Shown: positions 26,551 to 35,799 of the stretch, piece by piece
How positions within the stretch are numbered: the first letter of the stretch is position 1
How the letters are laid out: the number at the start of each line of letters is the position of its first letter
Assembly (NCBI RefSeq): GCF_039134705.1
Contig: NZ_CP146256.1
Span: forward strand, 434,001-498,000
Direction of reading: 5' to 3'
Length of the DNA stretch: 64,000 nt
Origin: Kineothrix sp. IPX-CK
Lineage (GTDB): Bacteria > Bacillota > Clostridia > Lachnospirales > Lachnospiraceae
Position numbers and translations under genes: made by a program
Notes under the pieces: model-generated
Databases searched by the model: none
What the model saw: the letters and a program-made list of their open reading frames with translations, nothing else
Told to the model about the DNA's origin: nothing

Positions 26551-29031
26551 ATGGCGAAGAAATCGACCCTGTCTTTTGATAAGGATTTATTTAAAAGAAG
26601 TGTAGTTTATAATGTAAAAACGTTATATAGAAAAAGTATGGAGGAGGCATCGCCCCAGCAGATATTTCAGGCGGTATCCTATGCTGTCAAGGATGCAATC
26701 GTCGATAAGTGGATGACGACGCAGGAAGAATATGAGAAGCAGGACCCTAAACTGGTTTATTACCTTTCCATGGAATTCCTGATGGGAAGGGCGCTTGGCA
26801 ACAATATTATTAATCTGCAGGCCTATGAGCCGGTAAAGGAAGCTCTGGAAGAGCTTGGCGTGGACATCAACGCGATAGAAGATCAGGAGCCGGATGCAGC
26901 GCTTGGCAACGGCGGCCTGGGAAGGCTTGCCGCTTGTTTTCTAGATTCTCTCGCCACTCTGGGATATCCGTCATACGGCTGCGGTATCCGCTACCGTTAC
27001 GGAATGTTCAAGCAGCAGATTCGCGACGGTTATCAGATAGAGGTGCCCGATAACTGGCTGGAGAACGGCAATCCCTTCGAACTGAGAAGGCCGGAATACG
27101 CCAAGGAGGTAAAGTTCGGCGGCTATGTCAATGTATATGTGGACGAGAACGGCAGAAGTAATTTCAAGCAGGAGGGCTATCAGTCGGTGAACGCGGTCCC
27201 TTACGATCTGCCTATCGTAGGCTATGGAAACGGCATTGTGAATACGCTGCGTATATGGGATGCTCAGCCGGTGGAATGCTTCAGGCTTGAATCTTTCGAT
27301 AAAGGCGACTATCAGAAAGCGGTGGAGCAAGAGAATCTGGCGAGAAATATCGTAGAGGTGCTGTACCCTAACGACAATCATTATGCGGGCAAGGAGCTTC
27401 GCTTAAAACAGCAGTATTTCTTTATATCCGCATCGGTGCAGGAGGCGGTGGCAAAGTATATGCGTAAGCATGGGGATATCCGCAGATTTCATGAAAAGGT
27501 CACTTTCCAGTTGAACGATACCCATCCTACCGTAGCGATTGCCGAGCTGATGCGTATCCTTATGGATGAGTATTATCTTACATGGGATGATGCGTGGACG
27601 GTCACTACGAAGACCTGCGCCTATACGAATCATACCATTATGGCGGAGGCACTGGAAAAATGGCCCATCGAACTGTTCTCCAGACTGCTGCCCAGGGTCT
27701 ATCAGATCGTAGAGGAAATTAACCGGCGCTTCGTGAAAGAAATAGAGCAGATATATCCGGGAAATCAGGAAAAAATCCGCAAAATGGCGATTATTTATGA
27801 TGGTCAGGTTAAAATGGCACATCTTGCCATCGCTTCCGGCTATTCGGTAAACGGTGTGGCGAGACTGCATACGGAAATATTGAAAAAGCAGGAGCTTAGA
27901 GATTTCTATGAGATGATGCCGGAGAAGTTCAACAATAAGACGAACGGCATTACCCAGAGGCGTTTTCTCCTCCATGGGAACCCGCTTCTGGCGGACTGGA
28001 TCACTTCCCATATAGGTCCGGAATGGGTTACCGATCTGACGAGACTGACGAAGCTGAAGGTCTATGCGGACGATGAGAAGGCAAAACAGGAGTTCATGAA
28101 CATTAAGTATAAGAATAAGATCCGCCTGGCGGAATATATTCTGGAGCATAACGGCATTGAGATAGATCCGCGTTCGATTTTTGACGTTCAGGTAAAGCGG
28201 CTTCACGAATATAAGAGGCAGCTTTTGAATATTCTTCATATTATGCACCTTTACAATCAGCTAAAGGAGCATCCGGAGATGTCCTTCTACCCGAGAACCT
28301 TCATTTTCGGCGCGAAAGCAGCGGCAGGATATGTCAATGCGAAGCTGACCATCAAGCTTATCAATGCGGTAGGTGAGGTAATCAACAACGATACTTCCAT
28401 CCGCGGTAAGATCAAAGTCGTATTCATCGAGGACTATAAGGTATCCAACGCAGAAATTATTTTTGCCGCATCGGATGTTTCCGAGCAGATATCAACGGCC
28501 AGCAAGGAAGCTTCCGGAACAGGCAATATGAAATTCATGCTTAACGGTGCGATCACTCTGGGAACCATGGATGGCGCCAATGTGGAAATAGTGGAAGAGG
28601 TAGGGGAAGAGAATGCGGTTATCTTCGGCCTTAGCTCCGATGAAGTCATTCACTATGAGAACTTCGGCGGTTATGACCCGATGGAAATATTCAACAACAA
28701 TTCCGATGTCAGAAAAGTATTGATGCAGCTGATTAACGGCACTTATTCCAGGAACGATCCGGATCTGTTCCGTCCGCTTTACAATTCGCTGTTAAATACT
28801 TTGAGCACAGCTAAGGCGGATACGTACTTTATTCTGAAGGACTTCGAGGACTATGCGGAGGCACAGAAAAAAGTAGAGGAAGCATACCGGGATGAAAAGG
28901 GATGGGCCAGGAGAGCCATTTTAAACGTGGCCTGCTCAGGCAAGTTCTCCTCAGACAGAACTATTGAGGAATATGTGAAGGATATATGGCATCTGGATAA
29001 GGTGGTTTTGCCATCTAAAAAAGATAAATAA
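26551..29031 (+). CDS. glgP: Glycogen/maltodextrin phosphorylase
   Basis: An 826-residue GT35 enzyme. The pyridoxal-phosphate lysine is K661 in EASGTGNMKFMLNG; other signatures are DAALGNGGLGRLAACFLDS (about 113-131) and VKRLHEYKRQLLN (about 549-561). It releases glucose-1-phosphate from the non-reducing ends of alpha-1,4-glucans. Next to the maltodextrin transporter it probably phosphorolyses imported maltodextrins, saving ATP; glycogen degradation is also possible. AGGAGG precedes ATG 26551. A hairpin terminator follows. Confidence 0.97.
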   Translation: MAKKSTLSFDKDLFKRSVVYNVKTLYRKSMEEASPQQIFQAVSYAVKDAIVDKWMTTQEEYEKQDPKLVYYLSMEFLMGRALGNNIINLQAYEPVKEALEELGVDINAIEDQEPDAALGNGGLGRLAACFLDSLATLGYPSYGCGIRYRYGMFKQQIRDGYQIEVPDNWLENGNPFELRRPEYAKEVKFGGYVNVYVDENGRSNFKQEGYQSVNAVPYDLPIVGYGNGIVNTLRIWDAQPVECFRLESFDKGDYQKAVEQENLARNIVEVLYPNDNHYAGKELRLKQQYFFISASVQEAVAKYMRKHGDIRRFHEKVTFQLNDTHPTVAIAELMRILMDEYYLTWDDAWTVTTKTCAYTNHTIMAEALEKWPIELFSRLLPRVYQIVEEINRRFVKEIEQIYPGNQEKIRKMAIIYDGQVKMAHLAIASGYSVNGVARLHTEILKKQELRDFYEMMPEKFNNKTNGITQRRFLLHGNPLLADWITSHIGPEWVTDLTRLTKLKVYADDEKAKQEFMNIKYKNKIRLAEYILEHNGIEIDPRSIFDVQVKRLHEYKRQLLNILHIMHLYNQLKEHPEMSFYPRTFIFGAKAAAGYVNAKLTIKLINAVGEVINNDTSIRGKIKVVFIEDYKVSNAEIIFAASDVSEQISTASKEASGTGNMKFMLNGAITLGTMDGANVEIVEEVGEENAVIFGLSSDEVIHYENFGGYDPMEIFNNNSDVRKVLMQLINGTYSRNDPDLFRPLYNSLLNTLSTAKADTYFILKDFEDYAEAQKKVEEAYRDEKGWARRAILNVACSGKFSSDRTIEEYVKDIWHLDKVVLPSKKDK

Positions 29032-29040
29032 TGATAACTT

Positions 29041-29087
29041 AGTGCACCTTGATCTGACATAAAAGTCGTTTTCAAGGTGCACTTTCG
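29041..29087 (+). terminator. Hairpin terminator after glgP
   Basis: AGTGCACCTTGA (29041-29052) pairs perfectly with TCAAGGTGCACT (29072-29083) across a 19-nt loop, followed by a short T-rich stretch (TTTCGTC). The weak T-run makes termination efficiency uncertain. Confidence 0.75.
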
Positions 29088-29091
29088 TCAT

Positions 29092-29099
29092 GTAATAGG
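29092..29099. repeat. Putative left target duplication of element A
   Basis: GTAATAGG, 7 of 8 identical to GTAACAGG at 29386-29393 on the other side of element A. The one mismatch fits an older insertion. Confidence 0.5.
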
Positions 29100-29385
29100 A
29101 TTAGGGCGTCAAAAGGTCCTTTTGCAAACGTCTCAAGTCAATATGCTCAAAACAAAAAGACTCCTGCTCCGAATTCCAATATATAAGAAGTTCTAATTCT
29201 CAGTCTATTCGCGCCAAACATACCAGAAAACAAAAAACTCGCTGCGCTCAAACAGTTTTGTTTTCTGTTCTGGCACAAATATTCAGAGAAAGAACTTCTA
29301 AATATTTACATAGGCGCAGTCGTTCTTTTTGTTTTGGTCATATTGACCAGAATGTATTTATAAAGGACCTTTTGACACCCTAATC
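29100..29385. mobile_element. Element A: 286-bp palindromic, non-coding, MITE-like element
   Basis: Nearly the whole element is one imperfect palindrome. Outer arms 29099-29122 and 29362-29385 pair over 24 nt with one mismatch. Inner arms pair GTCAATATG (29137-29145) with 29339-29347, and 29148-29160 with 29324-29336. The tip stem CAGAAAACAAAA (29224-29235) pairs with 29256-29267. The 175-nt core (29155-29329) is shared, about 90 percent identical by eye, with element B. No convincing gene is present. It lies between glgP and the PPK2 gene. Confidence 0.75.
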
Positions 29386-29452
29386 GTAACAGGAAAGTGC
29401 TCCTGCTGCACAAAAAGCACACCGTGCAGGATGCGCAGCTACGCGTGCGGAG
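29386..29452 (+). repeat. Intergenic repeat D, copy 1
   Basis: Begins GTAACAGGAAAGTGCTCCTG (29386-29405) and ends with a 24-nt block (29429-29452, GGATGCGCAGCTACG...) that matches 46124-46147 at 23 of 24 positions. The middle differs from copy 2 in length. Function unknown; it forms GC-rich hairpins. Confidence 0.75.
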
Positions 29453-29537
29453 AGTATAATTTGGGTAATAGCTCCAAACAATGGTATATATTAAATATAT
29501 TAATAAGATAGATAAGAAAAAGAAAGGGAGTGGCGTC

Positions 29538-31004
29538 ATGTTAAAGAATAGAAATATACTGGAGAAGCCTTCGCAGGAAGAATTAAAGATGAGGCTGGAT
29601 GCGGCGAGGGAGAAGCTGTTTGCACAGCAGATGCTCATAAAGGAGCATAAGCTTCCGGTCTTCGTCCTGGCGGAGGGCTGGGGAACAGCCGGAAAGGGGA
29701 GTACCATCGGACAGATCATCCGCAACATAGATCCGCGTTTTTTCAAGGTGGTATCCATGAATACGCCAAGCGAAGAAGAGTTGAGAAAGCCTTTTTTATA
29801 CCGTTATTTTTCCAAGATTCCGGAGGCCGGCAAATTCATGTTTCTGGAATCCGGATGGATGGATGAAGTGACTAAGCTTTGTCTTCATGAAAAAATAGAG
29901 GAAAAAAATTATGAAATGCGTATCGGGAGCATCCGGCGTTTCGAAAGGCAGCTTACGGACAACGGCTATCTGGTTGTAAAGTTTTTTCTGCATATCAGCG
30001 ACAAAGAGCAGAAAAAACGAATTGATAATCTCCTATCCTCCATAGATACGAGCTGGCGCGTGAGCGACAACGACAAATGGCAGAATAAGAATTACGTAAA
30101 ATGTGTAAATGTATTTGACCGCTATCTGGAGGAGACGAATGCGCCCTCCGCACCGTGGTATATCATCGACGCAAAGTCTAAGAAATGGGCGGAGCTTCAA
30201 ATGCTGGAGACGCTTACGGAAGGAATTGATATCGCTTTGCAGAACAGAGCGCTGGCTGTCCCTCTCCTGCAGAACGTGTTTCCTCTTGTGAATATGCCGA
30301 AGCTTTCTGAGATTCCTTTAGACAAGGGAATCGAGGAAGGAGAATACAAGGAAGAACTGAAAGGATTTCAGGAGCACCTCAGAGAACTGCATAACCGTTT
30401 GTATAGGAAACAGGTGCCGGTGATCATCGTTTATGAAGGCTGGGACGCGGCGGGAAAAGGGGGCAACATCAAGCGGATAACGGAAGCTCTCGATCCCAGA
30501 GGCTTTGAGGTACATCCCATCGCCAGCCCGGAGCCTCACGAGAAGGCCAGGCACTACCTGTGGCGCTTCTGGACGAGATTGCCCAAGACGGGCCACATCG
30601 CTATTTACGACAGAAGCTGGTACGGGCGTGTCATGGTAGAACGTCTGGAAGGGTTCTGCAGCGAAAATGACTGGAAGAGAGCGTATAATGAAATCAATGA
30701 GTTCGAGAAGGAGCTGGCCGATTGGGGTGCCGTTATTATTAAATTCTGGGTGCAGATCGACAAGGATACTCAATTGGAACGCTTTGAGCTAAGGCAGAAT
30801 ACGCCTGAAAAGCAATGGAAAATTACGGAGGAGGACTGGAGGAACAGAGAAAAATGGGATGCCTACGAGCTTGCGGTCAACGAGATGATCAAGAAAACCA
30901 GCACTACTTATGCTCCGTGGCATATTCTGGAATCCAGGGATAAGAAATACGCGCGCATAAAGGCGCTTCAGATTATTGTGGAGGAGTTGGAGAAGGTGCT
31001 TTAG
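29538..31004 (+). CDS. Two-domain polyphosphate kinase 2 family protein (polyphosphate:AMP phosphotransferase type)
   Basis: A 488-residue cytoplasmic protein with two tandem PPK2 domains. ATG 29538 has AAAGGGAG upstream. Domain 1 (about 20-235) has Walker [12 protein letters not shown] but carries [10 protein letters not shown] where the lid motif DRSWY is expected. Domain 2 (about 255-488) has [11 protein letters not shown] and an intact [16 protein letters not shown]. Class II two-domain PPK2 (PAP) enzymes phosphorylate AMP to ADP using polyphosphate, with the C-terminal domain catalytic. This pattern matches that class. It may link polyphosphate reserves to energy charge. It appears monocistronic. 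Confidence 0.88.
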   Translation: MLKNRNILEKPSQEELKMRLDAAREKLFAQQMLIKEHKLPVFVLAEGWGTAGKGSTIGQIIRNIDPRFFKVVSMNTPSEEELRKPFLYRYFSKIPEAGKFMFLESGWMDEVTKLCLHEKIEEKNYEMRIGSIRRFERQLTDNGYLVVKFFLHISDKEQKKRIDNLLSSIDTSWRVSDNDKWQNKNYVKCVNVFDRYLEETNAPSAPWYIIDAKSKKWAELQMLETLTEGIDIALQNRALAVPLLQNVFPLVNMPKLSEIPLDKGIEEGEYKEELKGFQEHLRELHNRLYRKQVPVIIVYEGWDAAGKGGNIKRITEALDPRGFEVHPIASPEPHEKARHYLWRFWTRLPKTGHIAIYDRSWYGRVMVERLEGFCSENDWKRAYNEINEFEKELADWGAVIIKFWVQIDKDTQLERFELRQNTPEKQWKITEEDWRNREKWDAYELAVNEMIKKTSTTYAPWHILESRDKKYARIKALQIIVEELEKVL

Positions 31005-31040
31005 TTATTGTTCACACAGCAATATACTTTAAAAGTTTGA

Positions 31041-31069
31041 TTGCATGTATTTTGGTTTTACCTTATAAT
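31041..31069 (+). promoter_or_regulatory. Sigma-A promoter of the aconitase-like gene
   Basis: TTGCAT (31041-31046), 17-nt spacer, TATAAT (31064-31069), about 37 nt before ATG 31106. Confidence 0.75.
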
Positions 31070-31105
31070 TGTATAGATAATGAAAGAAAAGATAGGAGAA
31101 TACGC

Positions 31106-33403
31106 ATGGTACAATTATATGAAACCGGCGCATATCTGCTGAATGGAACGGAACTGATTCCCGATGATGGAAATGCGCAGGCAGCAATCAAGAGCAAGAC
31201 AGGTAAAGACATAAATAAAGAAAATGCGGCGAAGGAAACGATTGCCTATGGTATTTTAAAAGAGCATAATACCTCCGGTAACATGGACAAGCTGAAAATA
31301 AAATTCGATAAATTGACCTCTCACGATATTACATTTGTAGGTATTATACAGACGGCGCGCGCGTCCGGACTGGAGAGATTCCCGGTTCCTTATGTGCTGA
31401 CGAACTGCCACAATTCCCTTTGTGCGGTAGGCGGTACCATTAATGAGGATGACCACATGTTCGGCCTTTCCTGTGCGAAGAAATACGGCGGAGTGTATGT
31501 CCCTCCTCATCAGGCAGTCATCCACCAGTATGCGAGAGAGATGCTTGCAGGCGGCGGACGCATGATTCTTGGATCGGATTCTCATACCCGTTACGGTGCG
31601 CTGGGAACCATGGCGATGGGAGAAGGCGGACCGGAGCTGGTGAAGCAGCTGCTGAATCAGACCTATGACATAAATATGCCGGAGGTAGTGGGCGTTTATC
31701 TGACCGGTGAGCCGGTAAAGGGCGTAGGACCTCAGGACGTGGCTCTTGCTATTATCGGTAAGGTATTTGCTAACGGTTATGTGAAAAATAAAGTAATGGA
31801 ATTCGTCGGACCGGGCGTTGCTTCCTTAAGCGCAGATTTCAGGATCGGTATCGATGTAATGACTACGGAGACCACCTGCCTTTCTTCCATCTGGAAAACG
31901 GATAAGGAAATCGAGGAGTTCTATGAGATACACGGCAGGAAAGAGGAGTATAAAGAGCTCGCGCCGGGTGAGGCGGCATACTATGACGGCATGATCGTGA
32001 TAGACTTAAGCGCGGTCAGACCGATGATCGCGATGCCCTTCCACCCCAGCAACACCTATACGATTGAAGAGTTGAATGCCAATTTAGACGATATTCTCGA
32101 CGATGTGGAGAAAAAGGCGGTAGTCAGTCTGGACGGAGCGGTTAATTATACACTGAAAAATAAAGTAAAAAACGGCAAATTTTATGTGGATCAGGGTATC
32201 ATCGCAGGCTGTGCCGGGGGCGGATTTGAAAACATCTGTGCGGCGGCGGACATTCTGAAGGGGGCATATATCGGCGCCGACGGATTTACCTTAAGCATAT
32301 ACCCCGCTTCCACGCCGATTTATATGGAGCTTATCAGGAATGGCCGCGCGGCGTCTCTTATGGAGACGGGCGCGATACTTAAGACTGCTTTCTGCGGCCC
32401 CTGCTTCGGAGCAGGCGATACGCCGGCGAACAACGCATTCAGCATTCGCCATTCCACCAGAAACTTCCCTAACAGAGAAGGCTCCAAGCTGCAGAACGGA
32501 CAGATTTCTTCCGTAGCGCTGATGGATGCCCGCTCTATCGCGGCAACAAGCGCGAACAAAGGAATCCTTACGGCAGCCACGGATTTCGATGGAACTATCG
32601 GCAAGTATAAATACCATTTCGATTCCAACATTTATTCGAACCGCGTATTCGATTCGAAGGGAGTGGCGGATCCCGATGTAGAGATTCAATTCGGCCCTAA
32701 CATTAAGGACTGGCCGAAGATGGGAGCGCTTCCTGAGAATTTGGTGCTTCGCGTAGTTTCTGAGATACACGATCCGATCACCACTACAGATGAGCTGATC
32801 CCTTCCGGGGAGACGTCTTCTTACCGCTCCAATCCGCTGGGCCTTGCGGAATTCACATTGTCCAGAAAGGATCCTGCTTACGTGGGACGTGCCAAGGATA
32901 TTCAGACGGCACAGACGGCAGTTATGGAAGGCAAGTGTCCGCTGGAAGCAAAGCCGGAATTAAAGCCGGTAATGGCAGTAATTCATAAGGCCTACCCCAA
33001 TGCAGGGGAAGGCAATATCGGCTTCGGCTCCACTATTTTCGCGGTAAAACCGGGCGACGGTTCTGCCAGAGAGCAGGCGGCTTCTTGCCAGAAGGTGCTG
33101 GGAGGCTGGGCGAATATAGCTAATGAATATGCCACGAAAAGATATCGCTCCAATCTGATCAATTGGGGTATGCTTCCTTTTATCACTAAGGAGGACGATA
33201 AGAAGCTTCCGTTCAAGAACCTGGATTATATTTTCATACCTGATATTAAGAAAGCAGTAGAAGAAAAAGCGGACAGCATCGCGGCCTTTGTAATAGGCGA
33301 AAGCGATATGGTGAAGTTCGAGTTGTCGTTAGGGGAGCTTACCGATGAAGAACGTCAGATTATTCTGAGGGGCTGCCTGATCAATTATAACAGAGTGATG
33401 TAA
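31106..33403 (+). CDS. Aconitase-superfamily hydratase (YbhJ-like)
   Basis: A 765-residue protein with the aconitase domain order. Probable [4Fe-4S] ligands are C369, C430 and C433 (C-x60-C-x2-C). [12 protein letters not shown] (about 153-164) and [13 protein letters not shown] (near 448) are superfamily motifs, and a swivel-type C-terminal domain follows. It differs from citrate aconitase AcnA and isopropylmalate isomerase in overall sequence and resembles the YbhJ-type hydratases common in Lachnospiraceae, whose substrate is not established. ATG 31106 has AGGAGA upstream and a promoter at 31041-31069. It is monocistronic, with no other TCA-cycle genes in the window. Confidence 0.85.
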   Translation: MVQLYETGAYLLNGTELIPDDGNAQAAIKSKTGKDINKENAAKETIAYGILKEHNTSGNMDKLKIKFDKLTSHDITFVGIIQTARASGLERFPVPYVLTNCHNSLCAVGGTINEDDHMFGLSCAKKYGGVYVPPHQAVIHQYAREMLAGGGRMILGSDSHTRYGALGTMAMGEGGPELVKQLLNQTYDINMPEVVGVYLTGEPVKGVGPQDVALAIIGKVFANGYVKNKVMEFVGPGVASLSADFRIGIDVMTTETTCLSSIWKTDKEIEEFYEIHGRKEEYKELAPGEAAYYDGMIVIDLSAVRPMIAMPFHPSNTYTIEELNANLDDILDDVEKKAVVSLDGAVNYTLKNKVKNGKFYVDQGIIAGCAGGGFENICAAADILKGAYIGADGFTLSIYPASTPIYMELIRNGRAASLMETGAILKTAFCGPCFGAGDTPANNAFSIRHSTRNFPNREGSKLQNGQISSVALMDARSIAATSANKGILTAATDFDGTIGKYKYHFDSNIYSNRVFDSKGVADPDVEIQFGPNIKDWPKMGALPENLVLRVVSEIHDPITTTDELIPSGETSSYRSNPLGLAEFTLSRKDPAYVGRAKDIQTAQTAVMEGKCPLEAKPELKPVMAVIHKAYPNAGEGNIGFGSTIFAVKPGDGSAREQAASCQKVLGGWANIANEYATKRYRSNLINWGMLPFITKEDDKKLPFKNLDYIFIPDIKKAVEEKADSIAAFVIGESDMVKFELSLGELTDEERQIILRGCLINYNRVM

Positions 33404-33492
33404 AGTATTTCTGCGAATATCCGATATATTATATGCAGGGCAAAGTTCTTCGGCCGAGGACCTGTCCGGCAATATAATATCGTTAAGCCATG

Positions 33493-33543
33493 GATGGTAT
33501 TTATTAAATGTAACTTCGTTACTTTGATAGATGCCATCTTTTA
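33493..33543 (+). terminator. Rho-independent terminator of the hydratase gene
   Basis: A long hairpin: GATGGTAT with ATGCCATC at the base, an AT-rich middle, and GTAAC-TTC-GTTAC at the tip, then TTTTAT. It ends 21 nt before the next start codon. Confidence 0.75.
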
Positions 33544-33564
33544 TGTATTAGAAAGGAGCAGAAA

Positions 33565-34668
33565 TTGATTATTAATTCCTCGATCATAGGAATGGAATCC
33601 GAAAGAAGTTACAGTTCATTTACATCAAGAAAAACAAGCGCTTTACTCCTTGTCGGCACGGCCGGCCCTTTAAGAGATAACGGACAGTCCGGGGATATTT
33701 TCGGTACGGGAACAAACGGCGAAGCACAGGAGCAGACGGCGGAAGAGAAGAAGAATGCCCTGCAGGAAAAGCTGCGGGAAATGAGCTCTTATTCCAAAGT
33801 GAGCCGCCAGTCTTACTTGTCGAATAAAAGAGATGCGCTGAGTACAGTCAGACAAAATTGCCTGCAATATCTGATAAAGATATTTTTTGGAGAAACTAAA
33901 AGATGGGATTATACGGAGATGCTGAGCGAGATAAGAGGCCTTCAGAATTCCGTTTCGCAGCCGGTTACTGAGGTTCTTTATTATCATCAGGAAATTTACT
34001 TCGAGGAAGAAGAGAATACCTCCTTTTCCACCACGGGTACCGTAAAATGTGCAGACGGCAGGGAAATTAAGTTCAATCTCGATGTGGAGATGAGCAGAAG
34101 CTTTTCCTCATACTACGAAGAGAATTATACACAGATACAGTCGCGGATGTGCGATCCTCTCGTAATCAATCTGGATGGGAATATCGCAGAGCTTACCGAC
34201 CAGACCTTCTTTTTTGACATCGACGCGGACGGCGTGAAGGATAAGATTTCCAGGCTGGGCAAGGGCAGCGGTTATTTGGCTCTGGATAAGAATGAGGACG
34301 GACTCATTAACGATGGGAGCGAGCTTTTCGGTGCGAAGTCAGGAAACGGCTTTTCAGACCTGGCGGCGTATGACTGCGACGGTAACGGCTGGATTGACGA
34401 GGCCGATGAGATTTGGGACAAGCTTTGTATTTGGATAAAGGATGAAAACGGTGACAAATGCTATAAATTGTCGGAGAAAAACGTAGGAGCTATCTGCCTT
34501 ACGAACGTATCCACAGATTTTTCCCTTACCTCCGCAAGCAATGAGACTAATGGGATGATAAGGCGAACCGGCCTTTTCCTGTATGAGAACGGAGGTGCCG
34601 GAAGCATACAGCATCTGGATGTGACGTGCCATGGGGACGATAGGACGCATCTGGATGTGATGAGCTGA
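33565..34668 (+). CDS. EF-hand/calcium-loop-containing protein of unknown function
   Basis: A 367-residue protein with a TTG start supported by AAAGGAGC (33552-33559). No signal peptide is evident. The N-terminal half is polar and low in recognisable motifs. The C-terminal half (about 205-300) has acidic loops FDIDADGVKDKI, LDKNEDGLINDGSELFG and YDCDGNGWIDEADEIWDKL, spaced like the EF-hand-like calcium segments found in some RTX-type and surface proteins. Calcium binding is likely; the role is unknown. It sits just upstream of two sporulation-like genes on the same strand, with 55 nt to the next, so a sporulation or envelope role is possible but not shown. Confidence 0.7.
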   Translation: MIINSSIIGMESERSYSSFTSRKTSALLLVGTAGPLRDNGQSGDIFGTGTNGEAQEQTAEEKKNALQEKLREMSSYSKVSRQSYLSNKRDALSTVRQNCLQYLIKIFFGETKRWDYTEMLSEIRGLQNSVSQPVTEVLYYHQEIYFEEEENTSFSTTGTVKCADGREIKFNLDVEMSRSFSSYYEENYTQIQSRMCDPLVINLDGNIAELTDQTFFFDIDADGVKDKISRLGKGSGYLALDKNEDGLINDGSELFGAKSGNGFSDLAAYDCDGNGWIDEADEIWDKLCIWIKDENGDKCYKLSEKNVGAICLTNVSTDFSLTSASNETNGMIRRTGLFLYENGGAGSIQHLDVTCHGDDRTHLDVMS

Positions 34669-34723
34669 AAAATATAAGTATAGAAAGTGGATATCCTCTC
34701 ATACAATAGGTTAGAGGTGTCCC

Positions 34724-35743
34724 ATGAAAAAATATAGAATTGCTGAGCGAATAATAGAAAATAAGAGAATCGTATCCACCCCCGATTACCGGGATATGGG
34801 TGCGGTTCTTTTGTTTGTTTTTTTGTTCCCCTATATTGTTGCCTTTTTCTTTGGAAATGTTAGTACGGAATATGAAGAGACGCAGGAGAGCACAAGCTTT
34901 ATCGTATGCAATACCACTCTGGCAGGAACGGAAAAAATGCCACTGGAAACATATCTCGCCTGCCGTCTCCCGGCGACCATAGATACAAGCTGCGAACCGG
35001 AGACTTTAAAAGCACAGGCGGTGATTCTGCGGACAGAGCTTATGAAGGCATATCGTGACGGATTGGAACAGGAGGGAGACACTCCTGTGAATAGCAAGGA
35101 GCAGGACGGTAAAAAATATATTTACGTGGAAAGCGTTGTTGCCATGACAGACGGGGAAGAATATGAGAAATGCAGGGCAGCCGTAAACAGTACAAAGGGG
35201 ATGTATATGACTTATAAGGAAAAGCCTATCAAGGCTCCTTATTTCGCACTCAGCGCCGGAATGACGAGGAATGGGAACGAGGTTTTAAAAAGCACAGAGT
35301 ATCCGTACCTGAAATCGGTAATGTGTGAAAGGGATTTTACCGCGGATGAATATGTGCAGACTGTCAGAATAAATGAAACCGCGTTTTTTTTAAGGCTGCA
35401 GGAGGTATATCCTGAAATAGTCTGGGAAGAAGGAAAAGAGCTTACGGATATACTGCGGATAGACAGAGACAGGGCGAATTATGTGACGAAGATAGAAGCG
35501 GGCAATTTCTCCATGTCAGGAGAGACGTTCCGTTCGATATTCTCCTTGAATTCCTCCTGCTTTACGGTAGAACTTGAAAACAATGCGATTATTAACGACA
35601 CAGTTGTCATAAAAGTAAAAGGTGTGGGACATGGGCTTGGCTTCTGCCAATATGCGGCTAACGAAGCGGCAAAAAAAGGAAGCGATTTCGTAGATATATT
35701 AAACTATTTTTTTACAGATATTGTGATAGAAAAAACTGAATAA
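34724..35743 (+). CDS. SpoIID-like lytic transglycosylase-domain protein
   Basis: A 339-residue protein: short cytoplasmic N-terminus, one transmembrane helix (about 26-44) and a SpoIID/LytB domain. Conserved features are the LETYLACRLPATIDTSCEPE block, KAQAVILRTEL, and the C-terminal GVGHGLGFCQYAANEAAKKG, equivalent to the family's GHGVGMSQYGA. SpoIID degrades peptidoglycan during forespore engulfment with SpoIIP and SpoIIM. Immediate linkage to a SpoIIQ-like gene supports identification as the SpoIID orthologue. GAGGTGT serves as ribosome-binding site. No SpoIIP or SpoIIM is in the window. Confidence 0.85.
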   Translation: MKKYRIAERIIENKRIVSTPDYRDMGAVLLFVFLFPYIVAFFFGNVSTEYEETQESTSFIVCNTTLAGTEKMPLETYLACRLPATIDTSCEPETLKAQAVILRTELMKAYRDGLEQEGDTPVNSKEQDGKKYIYVESVVAMTDGEEYEKCRAAVNSTKGMYMTYKEKPIKAPYFALSAGMTRNGNEVLKSTEYPYLKSVMCERDFTADEYVQTVRINETAFFLRLQEVYPEIVWEEGKELTDILRIDRDRANYVTKIEAGNFSMSGETFRSIFSLNSSCFTVELENNAIINDTVVIKVKGVGHGLGFCQYAANEAAKKGSDFVDILNYFFTDIVIEKTE

Positions 35744-35799
35744 AGAACGCGAAATCGGCAAGACTATCGGTGAGGATAAAATCTTTAGGAGGAATCAAT

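Noticed and set aside
29100..29385. Element A as a CRISPR array or tRNA cluster
   Set aside because: There are no regularly spaced direct repeats and no cloverleaf or tRNA-like T-arm sequences; the structure is a single nested palindrome.
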